Of a DNA stretch of 33,572 nt, positions 7,345 to 15,183 are shown piece after piece. A model generated the notes under the pieces. The model was not told where the DNA came from. It worked only from the letters and a program-made list of their open reading frames with translations, and made no database searches. The stretch comes from Deltaproteobacteria bacterium (GTDB taxonomy: Bacteria; Desulfobacterota; Desulfobacteria; Desulfobacterales; UBA11574): NCBI GenBank assembly GCA_019313505.1, contig JAFDBA010000002.1, forward strand, positions 1-33,572, read 5' to 3'. How positions within the stretch are numbered: the stretch's first letter is position 1; each line of letters opens with the position of its first letter. Made by a program: the position numbers and the translations under genes.

Positions 7345-8306
7345 TTTATATGTTCTACTGACTGATCTGCTTTAGTTGGCGCCTGCTTGATACGCTCCTT
7401 ATAGCCGTACTCTGTATAAATCTCGTAGATGGTTTTCAGCCACTTGTTCGCTTCGGGATAGTAATAGATTTCCGGAACATAACCCTGGCTCAATTCAACA
7501 ATAAACTGGGTAAAGATGATCCATTGCATGGCTCCATCAATATCATGCAACACAGACGAGTGATATCGAAATTCAATGGTGGAGCGATACCAGTATGAGT
7601 GCAGATTCAAGCCGTGATAGCGGGTCTTATCATAACGTGAATTCACACCCCCATTTGCGTCGTAACGGTTTTTCAGTGAATACCAAAGTTCTTTAATGTG
7701 GCAATTACCGTCACCAACATTACCTTCGCAAACATCCAGAAAGGCTTTGACGTCAATTTCCATAGGGCGACAGGTTGCGACGTTTTTGCGATCTCCCGGA
7801 ATAAGCAGATAAAAAAGATCTTCATAGTGGTGAACGATGCGTACAAGCTGCTGGAGTTCTTTACAGGTGTAAACTGCCGGGTCAACACCGTGATGAACAT
7901 GCATGCCGCAACTTGCATCGATATCAATTCCTTCAATAGCATTGAGAAATCGGAAAGCGTTGAAGACTTGCACCAGTCCTTCCATGCCGCTTAAGATCGG
8001 GCTGATCAGTTCAACACCACATTTGGTGTGTCCTTTGCCTCTGACGGAAGAATCTCGCTCAAAGTGCCACAAGTCGCGACTGGCGCCAAGGACCAGGTTG
8101 TAATCCTTGTAAAGATCTGTAATGTGGCGCCCGTCTTTAGCACGGGATGAAATGCAGTAGGGCTTGATGATACTATTGTCCAATGGTGTTATCACATAGT
8201 TCAGGCCGAAAAATTCGATCTCCACCCCAAAGGTGCGATCGGTAAAGTTTTGCAACATGGGGTACTTGTTCTTGATCTCTGTCACAAAATGATCAGATAC
8301 AGTCAT
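7332..8306 (-). CDS. Amidoligase_2 family carboxylate-amine ligase (glutamine synthetase-like fold)
   Basis: A 324-residue protein carrying the motif set I associate with the Pfam family Amidoligase_2 of the COOH-NH2 ligase superfamily: FGVEIEF (26-32, ExE metal pair), WHFERDSSV (Asp85), CGVELISPIL (96-105), CGMHVHHG (133-140) and RSTIEFRYHSS (241-251). Related enzymes (glutamine synthetase, glutamate-cysteine ligase) use ATP to form an amide from a carboxylate and an amine through an acyl-phosphate. Members are known from gene neighbourhoods with glutamine amidotransferases, as here. The ATG is 9 bases after the acyl-CoA synthetase stop, with AAGGA between, so translation is probably coupled. 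The two amidotransferases follow. Its substrates cannot be predicted; it could modify a small molecule, a peptide or a wall component. Confidence 0.85.
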   Translation of the reverse strand: MTVSDHFVTEIKNKYPMLQNFTDRTFGVEIEFFGLNYVITPLDNSIIKPYCISSRAKDGRHITDLYKDYNLVLGASRDLWHFERDSSVRGKGHTKCGVELISPILSGMEGLVQVFNAFRFLNAIEGIDIDASCGMHVHHGVDPAVYTCKELQQLVRIVHHYEDLFYLLIPGDRKNVATCRPMEIDVKAFLDVCEGNVGDGNCHIKELWYSLKNRYDANGGVNSRYDKTRYHGLNLHSYWYRSTIEFRYHSSVLHDIDGAMQWIIFTQFIVELSQGYVPEIYYYPEANKWLKTIYEIYTEYGYKERIKQAPTKADQSVEHIKLFN

Positions 8307-8315
8307 GTTAGTTCC

Positions 8316-10346
8316 TTAGCTATTCTCCCGTTCAATAATTCTAGCATCTGCCACCAATATGCCTTCAGCATAGGCGAAGACCGGGTTAAGATCGATTTCA
8401 ACAATCTCCGGATGGTTTTCGGCCATTTTGGCCACCGCAAGAATGCAGTCTGCAAGTGCCTGTTCATCCACTGCCGGTCCGCCGCGATAACCGGCAATAA
8501 GCCCATAGCCTTTTATTTCTCGTATCATAGTCAGAGCCTCATCTTTGGTCAAAGGAAAAAGCCTGAGGCTCACATCTTGAAAGATCTCTACCATAATGCC
8601 ACCAAGCCCAAAGAGGATAACCGGGCCGAACTGCGGGTCACGATTCATTCCCACGATAACCTCCAGGCCGGGAGGTGCCATCTTACTCACTAATACGCCA
8701 TCCATCCGGGCTTCGGGACTACTGAGCTTCACAGCTGACAGCAACTCGTTGTGAGCTTTTTTAACCGCTTCAGCAGAATCCAAGTTTAATTGTACCCCCC
8801 CCACATCACTTTTATGCAGGATATCAGGGGAGCTGATTTTAAGAGCCACCGGAAATCCTTGCTCCTGAGCAATCTGAGCAGCAGCAGTTGGGCTATCCGC
8901 CAGGGCAAAGTCTGTACAGGAAAGTCCTTGTTCAGCAACCCGTGCAAATGCTTGGTGAAGCGGCAATTGACGACCGATCACAGGAACAGTTAGCGTGGGT
9001 TTCTGTGGCACGGCCAGCGTTTTACGTTCAAGTACCTGGGCCAGGGCTTTTATCCCGCGTTCGGGGGTAGGGAAAACCGGAATTCCTTTAAGGTGCATGA
9101 GTTCACTTTCGTGACGTTCGATATCGGCCCCTCCATAAAAGATAATCAGCTCATTGGCATCAGGAGTTACTATGCTGGAGGCATCTTCCACCGGATCACC
9201 AAAAATAACGCCGAGAGTGTCGTAATATTTCCTGGTTGCCTTAATAACATCGTCAAACATCTGGGCAGTGCCATCACCGGTAAGATCAATAGGATTAGAC
9301 TTTATGGCATGGGCTGGAATAAGCGGCGTGATCGCCTCCACCGCCTCTTGCGGCAGGGTAGACACATCAAGGCCTTCCTGTTCAGCCTGATCCGTTGCAA
9401 GAATGGCGGCACCTCCGGATGTGGTTATAAAAAGAATGCGATTGCCTTTCGGTGGTTTCAGATAAGCCAGGGCCTTGGCGTAGTCATAAAATTCCTCTGC
9501 TGTGTAGGCCCTGCAAATGTTATATTTTGTAAAGAGGGCCTCATAGATGGCATCAGCACCGGCCAGAGCCTTGGTGTGAGACTCGGCCGCCACTTTTCCT
9601 TTGGGCGTACGGCCGGACTTGAGAACCACCAGCGGTTTTTTTAGCTGTTTCACCGATTTGATAAACTGCTCCGGGCGTTTTATCCCTTCAATGTAAGCAG
9701 CAATCACATCAGTGTTTTCATCCTGATTGAAATAGGCAATTAGATCCGCCTCATCCACGTCAGCCCTGTTGCCCATACTGACAAAACTGGAGGTTCCCAG
9801 CTTATCCTCGGATAACCAGTCCATCATTGCGGCGCCTACCGTACCGCTCTGGGAAATGAGCGCGATCTTGCCCTGGCAGGTAAGCAGCGGCCAGGATGCA
9901 CACAGAGGGTGATGGGGATTGTTTACACCCTGGCAGTTGGGCCCGATAATGCGAATGCCGAATTTTTGCGCCGCTTCAACCACCTGCTGCTGTAGCTTTT
10001 CGCCTTGGTCATCCGCCTCGGCAAAACCACCGGTAATAATAATTGCGCCTTTGACACCCTTTTCGCCGCACTCCTGCACGGCCTGGGGCACGAATCGAGC
10101 CGGTATGATAATAACAGCCAGGTCTACAGCTTCTGCAACCTCCTTTACGCTCTTGTGACAGGGAAGATCGAGAATAACGTCGGCCTTGGGATTGATGGGG
10201 TAAACAGCTCCCTTAAAGCCGCCGTCTATGACGTTTTTTAAAATTTCATGGCCCATTTTGTCAGGGCTGGCTGAAGCCCCGATAACTGCTACACTTTTAG
10301 GTCTTAAGATAGCATCTAACCGGCTTACGAAGTCTTTTTCCGCCAT
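8316..10346 (-). CDS. Acyl-CoA synthetase, NDP-forming (fused alpha and beta ACD domains)
   Basis: A 676-residue single-chain ADP-forming acyl-CoA ligase. Residues 8-140 are the CoA-binding Rossmann domain (SVAVIGASASPDKMGHEI; IIGPNCQGV). Residues 155-300 are the succinyl-CoA-ligase-like domain (ALISQSGTVGAAMMDW). The motif ESHTKALAGADAIYEALF carries His257, the expected phosphohistidine. The C-terminal third is the ATP-grasp part (FPVALKISSPDILHKSDVGGV). The reaction is reversible: acyl-CoA + ADP + Pi to acid + CoA + ATP. ATG 10346 follows AGGAGG, which overlaps the upstream stop codon; a longer frame has no support. It is coupled to the FlK-like thioesterase before it and the amidoligase after it. 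The acid it prefers cannot be read from sequence. Confidence 0.92.
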   Translation of the reverse strand: MAEKDFVSRLDAILRPKSVAVIGASASPDKMGHEILKNVIDGGFKGAVYPINPKADVILDLPCHKSVKEVAEAVDLAVIIIPARFVPQAVQECGEKGVKGAIIITGGFAEADDQGEKLQQQVVEAAQKFGIRIIGPNCQGVNNPHHPLCASWPLLTCQGKIALISQSGTVGAAMMDWLSEDKLGTSSFVSMGNRADVDEADLIAYFNQDENTDVIAAYIEGIKRPEQFIKSVKQLKKPLVVLKSGRTPKGKVAAESHTKALAGADAIYEALFTKYNICRAYTAEEFYDYAKALAYLKPPKGNRILFITTSGGAAILATDQAEQEGLDVSTLPQEAVEAITPLIPAHAIKSNPIDLTGDGTAQMFDDVIKATRKYYDTLGVIFGDPVEDASSIVTPDANELIIFYGGADIERHESELMHLKGIPVFPTPERGIKALAQVLERKTLAVPQKPTLTVPVIGRQLPLHQAFARVAEQGLSCTDFALADSPTAAAQIAQEQGFPVALKISSPDILHKSDVGGVQLNLDSAEAVKKAHNELLSAVKLSSPEARMDGVLVSKMAPPGLEVIVGMNRDPQFGPVILFGLGGIMVEIFQDVSLRLFPLTKDEALTMIREIKGYGLIAGYRGGPAVDEQALADCILAVAKMAENHPEIVEIDLNPVFAYAEGILVADARIIERENS

Positions 10347-10356
10347 GGCCCGCCTC

Positions 10357-10755
10357 CTAATTCCCTGCCTTTTTTGCCATGTTGCTGTTGAATTTTTCAG
10401 CGTTGATAATAAATCGATAGTGGGTGGCTTCACCGATTTTGTCAACTTCATCGAACCCTTCGACTTCAAAAGCCAGTTTGGGACCGTCCGCCTTAGTCAA
10501 TTTAGCGGTGAAACGCACCTTCATTCCCAAGGGGGTGGCAGCCATGTGTTTGAATGTCATTCCGGTTCCAACGGTTTGCTCTCCTTCGCCAAGGTGAGAA
10601 AGGACCAAGTCTGCACAAACCTCTTCAATATGCCCCACCATGGCTCGTGTTGCATATACATTGGGCACATGGGGATAGACTTTTTGTGCCGACATTTCCT
10701 CCGTTGTTTCCCGTTCCATTTGATGAGTCATGCCAACCTTTAGTGCTTCAGTCAT
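10357..10755 (-). CDS. Fluoroacetyl-CoA-thioesterase-like (FlK-type) hotdog thioesterase
   Basis: A 132-residue protein close in pattern to FlK of Streptomyces cattleya. The FlK catalytic Thr42, Glu50 and His76 have counterparts with the same spacing: Thr36 (VYATRAMVG), Glu44 (HIEEVC) and His70 (FKHMAATPLG). VGTG and the C-terminal EKFN phrase also match. In most bacteria these genes are general acyl-CoA thioesterases, not resistance genes. ATG 10755 follows GGAGG at good spacing. It is the first gene of the leftward operon, its stop overlapping the ribosome binding site of the acyl-CoA synthetase. It may protect the CoA pool by cleaving an unwanted acyl-CoA made or used by that synthetase. 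Confidence 0.85.
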   Translation of the reverse strand: MTEALKVGMTHQMERETTEEMSAQKVYPHVPNVYATRAMVGHIEEVCADLVLSHLGEGEQTVGTGMTFKHMAATPLGMKVRFTAKLTKADGPKLAFEVEGFDEVDKIGEATHYRFIINAEKFNSNMAKKAGN

Positions 10756-10820
10756 TATTTTCCTCCAAAAATAATTATACGTTAACGAAATAATTGCTAA
10801 ACGATATTCATAAAACAAAT

Positions 10821-10849
10821 ATTATTTCAATTTTATCACATTAAGTCAA
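10821..10849 (-). promoter_or_regulatory. Sigma70-type promoter for the thioesterase-amidoligase operon
   Basis: On the minus strand TTGACT (10849-10844) is followed after exactly 17 bases by AATAAT (10826-10821), each 5 of 6 to consensus. It lies between the livF-like stop and the start at 10755, leaving a leader of about 60 bases. It implies the operon is expressed independently of the ABC genes upstream. Confidence 0.55.
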
Positions 10850-10890
10850 TAAGCATTTTACTGGGTTCCAGTGGGTATCGATCATACGAT

Positions 10891-11625
10891 TTAAACTTCT
10901 GACTCAGCTGTAATCCCAAGAAGGATTTCCCGGAAATGGGGGTGACCCAAGAGCTGCTCGCCGGTTCCAACAAGGGTGATTTTTCCTTCTTCTATAAGAA
11001 ACGCTTTGGTAGCCACCCTTAATATTCGATGTACATGCTGGCCGGCTAAAAAAAGAGTAACTCCGTTGCGGTGAATCAACTTTAGAGTGTCACAAAGCCG
11101 GTTCACATCTTTTGGGGCCAGACCCAGGAAAGGATCGTCCAGCAGGAGAAGATGGGGATCACTCATCAGCCCGCGGGCAATCGTCAACATCCTTTTTTGC
11201 CCCCCGCTCAAGGTTCCTGCCATATTCCGGCGTTTATCCGCAAGAACAGGGAAGATTTCGAATATAAAAGATAGCCGGTTCTTCTTTTTTTTTCTGGCGA
11301 TATAGGCTCCCACTTCCAGATTTTCCAGCACACTCATAAGAGGAAAGACATTCATGCCTTCCGGCACATAAACCAGGCCCCGGCGAACCACTTCATGTAC
11401 AGGGAGTGTCTGAATAGGCTCATCTTGATAGCTGATAACTCCCTGAATCGGCCGCATGATGCCGGCAATTGCTTTCATGAGCGTGGTCTTGCCGGAACCG
11501 TTGGGACCCACAACGGAAACGATCTGGCCGGCACACACCGTCAGGCTAACACGCTTTAACACCTGGATATCACCATGGTAAGCAATCAAATTGCAGACTT
11601 TCATGAGCGGTTTAAAATTATCCAT
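10891..11625 (-). CDS. livF: Branched-chain amino acid ABC transporter ATPase, LivF-like
   Basis: A 244-residue ABC ATPase of the LivF type. Walker A is GPNGSGKT (40-47), the signature is LSGGQ (139-143) and Walker B is LLLLDD (159-164), followed by GLAPK, typical of LivF. The catalytic glutamate expected after the Walker B aspartate is Asp164, and the usual VEQN phrase reads AGQH. ATG 11625 was chosen two bases after the livG stop; a TTG overlapping that stop is the alternative. LivF works with LivG, LivH, LivM and a binding protein to import branched-chain amino acids, amides or similar compounds. No permease or binding-protein gene is adjacent. Transport may depend on distant partners, and hydrolysis may be slowed by the Glu-to-Asp change. 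Confidence 0.85.
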   Translation of the reverse strand: MDNFKPLMKVCNLIAYHGDIQVLKRVSLTVCAGQIVSVVGPNGSGKTTLMKAIAGIMRPIQGVISYQDEPIQTLPVHEVVRRGLVYVPEGMNVFPLMSVLENLEVGAYIARKKKKNRLSFIFEIFPVLADKRRNMAGTLSGGQKRMLTIARGLMSDPHLLLLDDPFLGLAPKDVNRLCDTLKLIHRNGVTLFLAGQHVHRILRVATKAFLIEEGKITLVGTGEQLLGHPHFREILLGITAESEV

Positions 11626-11627
11626 AT

Positions 11628-12365
11628 TCAATCTTTCTGGTGTTGCAGGCCCAGGTAAGCACGGCCCACCTCCCGGTTTTTCATGACCTTGTTGGGCGGA
11701 CCCTCTGCAATCTTTTCTCCATGATCAAGAACAAGAAGACGGTCTGAAACTTTTAAACTCAAGGTTAAAAAGTGATCGATAATTAAAATCGTTACTCCTC
11801 GCTCCCTTACCCTATTAATCAATTGGACCGCCTGTTTTACCAAAACAGGACTGAATCCCGCAGCCACTTCGTCCAAAAGCAGCAGCTTCGGACGGGTAGC
11901 AAGGGCACGGGCCAGATCGAGCCGGCGTTTCTCGCTGAGGGTAAGATCCTCGGCAAGAGTTTCGGCTTTATGAGGGATCCCAACTACTTCAAGGAGTTCC
12001 AGCGCCATTTGCACATCTTCAGACCGGGTGTGAAGACGAAAGCCTTTGCCAAAGAGGTGCCCGGTCAGTATATTGTTCAAGGCAGTCATTTTAATAAACG
12101 GCCTTGACGACTGAAATGTCCTGCTGATTCCCAGGCGGCAAATACGGTGAGGTTTGAGACCATTAATTTTCTTACCCTCAAACAGGATGTTGCCGCTGCT
12201 GGGTTTTAAACGGCCGCTGATAATATTGAACAAAGTTGTTTTCCCGGCACCGTTGGGTCCCACCAGTCCGACGATCTCCCCCTGGTTGATAGAAAAGTCA
12301 ATCCCATTCAGAGCATTAAAATCGTTGAATTTCTTACTTATTCCCCGTAGTTGTAATAGTATCAC
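11628..12365 (-). CDS. livG: Branched-chain amino acid ABC transporter ATPase, LivG-like
   Basis: An ABC ATPase of the LivG type, 245 residues if the GTG at 12365 is used. Walker A is GPNGAGKT (36-43), GISRTFQ follows, Walker B is LLLLDE (161-166) and the H-loop is IIDH (His198). The ABC signature is weak: LTLSEKRR where LivG proteins usually have LSYGQQRR. The DEPAAG phrase reads DEVAAG. The frame stays open upstream to a TTG at 12473, but those 36 residues look nothing like LivG, so the GTG is preferred with moderate confidence. It overlaps or nearly abuts livF, forming a two-ATPase unit without membrane subunits. It is divergent from adk. Confidence 0.8.
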   Translation of the reverse strand: MILLQLRGISKKFNDFNALNGIDFSINQGEIVGLVGPNGAGKTTLFNIISGRLKPSSGNILFEGKKINGLKPHRICRLGISRTFQSSRPFIKMTALNNILTGHLFGKGFRLHTRSEDVQMALELLEVVGIPHKAETLAEDLTLSEKRRLDLARALATRPKLLLLDEVAAGFSPVLVKQAVQLINRVRERGVTILIIDHFLTLSLKVSDRLLVLDHGEKIAEGPPNKVMKNREVGRAYLGLQHQKD

Positions 12366-12523
12366 GATATGTTCCGCAATATTTTTGACAGCATTAATTG
12401 AATAAAAATCCGAGATCCGGTAACCGTATCGTTCTTTAAGACCAATTAATTGTATCAGAAAAATTATTATCAATGAAACAATATTTTAACTATCTCGAGC
12501 ATTTTGTTATGAAAGGATAACCC

Positions 12524-12550
12524 TTGACAATGCTGCAACGTTTATATAGT
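12524..12550 (+). promoter_or_regulatory. Promoter candidate for adk
   Basis: TTGACA (12524-12529) is followed by TATAGT (12545-12550) with a short 15-base spacer. It lies 76 bases before the adk start. The spacing is below the optimum, so the exact -10 may differ. Confidence 0.4.
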
Positions 12551-12626
12551 AAAACCAAAAATAATGATATGTTAAAAAGTTTGCAGATTATAGATCATAA
12601 AACCAATGATGAAAGGAGATTCGAAC

Positions 12627-13301
12627 ATGAACATTTTGTTTTTTGGGCCAAACGGCAGCGGCAAAGGAACCCAAGGATCTATTTTAAAGGATAAATATAA
12701 TACCCCTCACGTTGAGTCCGGAGCTATTTTCCGTGATAACATCGGGAAAGGGACCGAACTCGGCACAAAAGCCAAGGAATATATAGACAAGGGTGATCTG
12801 GTGCCGGACGAGATTACAATCCCGATGATACTCGACCGCCTCAAACAAGATGATTGTAAAAACGGCTGGCTTCTGGACGGGTTTCCGAGAAACAAGAACC
12901 AGGCGATCAAACTTGATGAATCACTCAAAGAGGCCGGCATTGACCTCGATATCGTCGTGGAAATAATTCTGGACCGGGAAATTGCAAAAAACAGGATCAT
13001 GGGGCGCAGACTATGTGTCAATGACAACAACCATCCCAATAACATCTATATTGATGCCATCAAACCTGACGGGGACAAATGCCGTGTTTGCGGTGGTGAT
13101 TTAAAGACCAGAGACGATGACCAGGATGAGGGTGCAATCAACAAACGCCACGGTATATACTACGACGCCGATACCGGAACCCTTGCATCAGCCTACTATT
13201 TCAAAGACCTTGCCGCCAAAGAAGGATCTATGAAATACATTATCCTGGACGGCGCACCGAGCGTAAAAGAGGTTACGACAGAACTTGTTTCAAAACTGTA
13301 A
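12627..13301 (+). CDS. adk: Adenylate kinase
   Basis: A 224-residue enzyme interconverting ATP + AMP and 2 ADP in the cytoplasm. Walker A is GPNGSGKGTQ (7-16), the AMP-site region is VESGAIFRDNI, and DGFPRNKNQ (84-92) is the conserved nucleotide motif. The LID region begins GRRLC. Instead of the usual C-x2-C, it has Cys130, His136, then Cys152-x2-Cys155, a possible Cys-His-Cys-Cys metal site with unusual spacing. The ATG at 12627 follows AAAGGAG. It is a single-gene unit, with its own promoter candidate and a strong terminator. Confidence 0.95.
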   Translation: MNILFFGPNGSGKGTQGSILKDKYNTPHVESGAIFRDNIGKGTELGTKAKEYIDKGDLVPDEITIPMILDRLKQDDCKNGWLLDGFPRNKNQAIKLDESLKEAGIDLDIVVEIILDREIAKNRIMGRRLCVNDNNHPNNIYIDAIKPDGDKCRVCGGDLKTRDDDQDEGAINKRHGIYYDADTGTLASAYYFKDLAAKEGSMKYIILDGAPSVKEVTTELVSKL

Positions 13302-13328
13302 AATTTAATAACCACTTGTAATTATTAA

Positions 13329-13371
13329 ATGTGTCCGCGAGCTGATTTTTCAGTCCGGGCACATTTTTTTT
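13329..13371 (+). terminator. Rho-independent terminator after adk
   Basis: An imperfect stem pairs TGTGTCC with GGGCACA, with an inner CTG/CAG pairing around ATTTTT, followed by a run of eight Ts. It starts 27 bases after the adk stop. Confidence 0.75.
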
Positions 13372-13420
13372 GCAAAATTTCTGACCGATTATTTTTTTAC
13401 AATATAATGAATATTTTCCC

Positions 13421-13449
13421 TTGCCAATTAATAGTTATATGTATATAAA
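13421..13449 (+). promoter_or_regulatory. Promoter for rpsU
   Basis: TTGCCA (13421-13426), a 17-base spacer and TATAAA (13444-13449) make a near-consensus site about 120 bases before the rpsU start. Confidence 0.55.
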
Positions 13450-13571
13450 GCTGGGTTTAAGATTCAAAAAAATAACCATCGGAAATGATTTTTAATTTGA
13501 GATCAATGTAAGATAGAGTGTTTTTTAAAGATCTCAATTTGTCGCTGATGGAAAAGGGGGGGGGAAATAAT

Positions 13572-13781
13572 TTGAAGGATATTCAGGTCAAGGTTTTTGA
13601 CAATGACCTTGAAAAAGCAATGCGCATTTTGAAAAAAAAGGTTCAAAATGACGGGCTTTTTAAACGATTAAAAATGAAGAAGGCTTATGAAAAGCCGAGT
13701 GAGCACCGGCGGCGCAAACAGCGCGAAGCTTTGAGAAGACAGAGAATTGCGGCTTCCAGAAACAGATACCGCAGAAGGTAA
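13572..13781 (+). CDS. rpsU: 30S ribosomal protein S21
   Basis: A 69-residue basic protein of the small ribosomal subunit, with a role in initiation. The core KDIQVKVFDNDLEKAMRILK, then LFKRLKMKKAYEKPSEHRRRK and an arginine-rich tail, is characteristic of S21. I chose the TTG at 13572, which follows a G-rich Shine-Dalgarno run and places the protein start where S21 proteins normally begin. An in-frame ATG at 13548 would add eight residues (MEKGGGNN) encoded by the ribosome binding site itself. The gene has its own promoter and terminator. S21 is absent from several bacterial groups. Confidence 0.9.
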   Translation: MKDIQVKVFDNDLEKAMRILKKKVQNDGLFKRLKMKKAYEKPSEHRRRKQREALRRQRIAASRNRYRRR

Positions 13782-13804
13782 GATCAATCCCTAAATTTGT
13801 TTTT

Positions 13805-13841
13805 AAAACCCGGTAAATATATTATTTTTACCGGGTTTTTT
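13805..13841 (+). terminator. Rho-independent terminator after rpsU
   Basis: AAAACCCGGTAAA pairs with TTTACCGGGTTTT around an AT-rich loop and is followed by Ts. Its T-tract ends within a few bases of the folC start codon. Confidence 0.8.
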
Positions 13842-13849
13842 CTGTGAAA

Positions 13850-15148
13850 ATGACAACAAAAGATTCCTACAGCAATTGTCTGAATACTATATATAATCTT
13901 AGAAGATACGGCATTATACTTGGCCTATCTACGATCAGAAAGATTCTTCAAGGTCTGGGAAATCCACAGGATACATTTAATTCCATTCATGTGGCCGGGA
14001 CCAACGGAAAAGGATCAATCGCTTCCGCTCTGGCTACAATTCTCCATATCTCCGGATACAAAGTCGGGCTTTATACATCCCCGCATCTCGTCAGGTTCAA
14101 TGAGAGGATATCTATAAATAACCGGCATGTTTCTGATGAGGATATCGTTGCATCTTATGAGGCCGTGAAAAGCGTACATCACGGCTCTCGCGAGCCGACC
14201 TTTTTTGAGTTTGCAACTGCAATGGCCCTTTATGAATTTGGCAGACAGAAAGTCGATTGGGCCGTCATCGAAACAGGTATGGGGGGGCGGCTTGATGCAA
14301 CCAATATCATAAAACCTGCCCTTTCTATAATAACCAATATTTCCCTTGAACATAAAATCTATCTGGGGAATACCATCGCCGAAATAACCCGGGAAAAAGG
14401 GGGTATTATAAAAAATAACGTTCCTGTTGTAACCGGCGTAAAACAAAAAAATGCGATTTCAGTGTTAAAAACCATAGCCGATTCTAAATCTGCACAGCTT
14501 TACCGTTTTGGAGACGCATTCCGTGTTCGAAGAAACAATGGAGCATTCAATTATTTTGGATTAGAGAATGTGTGGCGAAATATACATACGGGATTGCTTG
14601 GCAACCACCAGATCAATAACGCAGCTCTGGTTCTCGCTTCATGTGAGATACTGAACAAAAATAACCTCGGTCTCACCCCACAAAACATCAAGGACGGCCT
14701 GGCACAAAACAAATGGCCGGGAAGACTGGAGATAGTCTCCTGGTCTCCGCTTATACTTCTTGACGGTGCCCATAATTTCATCGCCGCCCGCAATCTTGCA
14801 GGATATCTGTCTGAGAATCTTTCTGATCGTAACATAACACTGGTCGTTGGCATACTGGATGACAAGCCATGTGCTCCCATGCTTAAAAGCCTTATTCCTT
14901 TCTGTAGCAGGGTCATATTAACAAGCCCGAAAATCGATCGGGCTTTGCCTCCGGAAAAGCTTTACCCCATGGCAAAGGAAATGATTTCTGACATACATAT
15001 CATCCCTGATGTCGATAAAGCCGTGATACATGCAATTGAAACCGCATCACCTAACGATGCGATCTGTATCGCTGGTTCTCTTTACGTGGTTGGTGAAGCA
15101 AAAGAATTGTTTGAGAAAAACGCCGCTCTTTTAAGCAAATATCAGTAG
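13850..15148 (+). CDS. folC: Bifunctional folylpolyglutamate synthase / dihydrofolate synthase
   Basis: A Mur-ligase-family enzyme of about 432 residues that adds glutamate to dihydropteroate and folates using ATP. The P-loop AGTNGKGS lies near residue 50, followed by GLYTSPHLVRFNERI, both hallmarks of FolC. ETGMGGRLDATNI and LLDGAHN mark the central and C-terminal domains. Start choice is uncertain: ATG 13850 or GTG 13844 in the same frame. Neither has a ribosome binding site, because the rpsU terminator lies immediately upstream. It may be expressed by readthrough or by leaderless or weak initiation. Confidence 0.93.
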   Translation: MTTKDSYSNCLNTIYNLRRYGIILGLSTIRKILQGLGNPQDTFNSIHVAGTNGKGSIASALATILHISGYKVGLYTSPHLVRFNERISINNRHVSDEDIVASYEAVKSVHHGSREPTFFEFATAMALYEFGRQKVDWAVIETGMGGRLDATNIIKPALSIITNISLEHKIYLGNTIAEITREKGGIIKNNVPVVTGVKQKNAISVLKTIADSKSAQLYRFGDAFRVRRNNGAFNYFGLENVWRNIHTGLLGNHQINNAALVLASCEILNKNNLGLTPQNIKDGLAQNKWPGRLEIVSWSPLILLDGAHNFIAARNLAGYLSENLSDRNITLVVGILDDKPCAPMLKSLIPFCSRVILTSPKIDRALPPEKLYPMAKEMISDIHIIPDVDKAVIHAIETASPNDAICIAGSLYVVGEAKELFEKNAALLSKYQ

Positions 15149-15183
15149 CCCGGTTATCATAAAACCTACATTCTGCGGCAGGC

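Noticed and set aside
9093..9644. A long open frame on the plus strand inside the acyl-CoA synthetase gene
   Set aside because: It is antisense to a well-conserved gene, shows no recognisable motif and has no ribosome binding site; long antisense frames are common in such genes.
10347..10469. A longer N-terminus for the acyl-CoA synthetase
   Set aside because: It overlaps the thioesterase gene out of frame, and the ATG at 10346 has AGGAGG at correct spacing.
10357..10755. A fluoroacetate-resistance role for the FlK-like thioesterase
   Set aside because: The catalytic residues match, but most FlK-like genes in bacteria are not tied to fluoroacetate, and nothing nearby suggests organofluorine metabolism.
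12366..12473. A longer LivG starting at TTG 12473
   Set aside because: The added 36 residues do not resemble LivG and the TTG lacks a ribosome binding site; kept only as an alternative.
12524..13301. Including adk in the unusual leftward cluster
   Set aside because: It is on the opposite strand with its own promoter candidate and terminator, and is a standard housekeeping gene.
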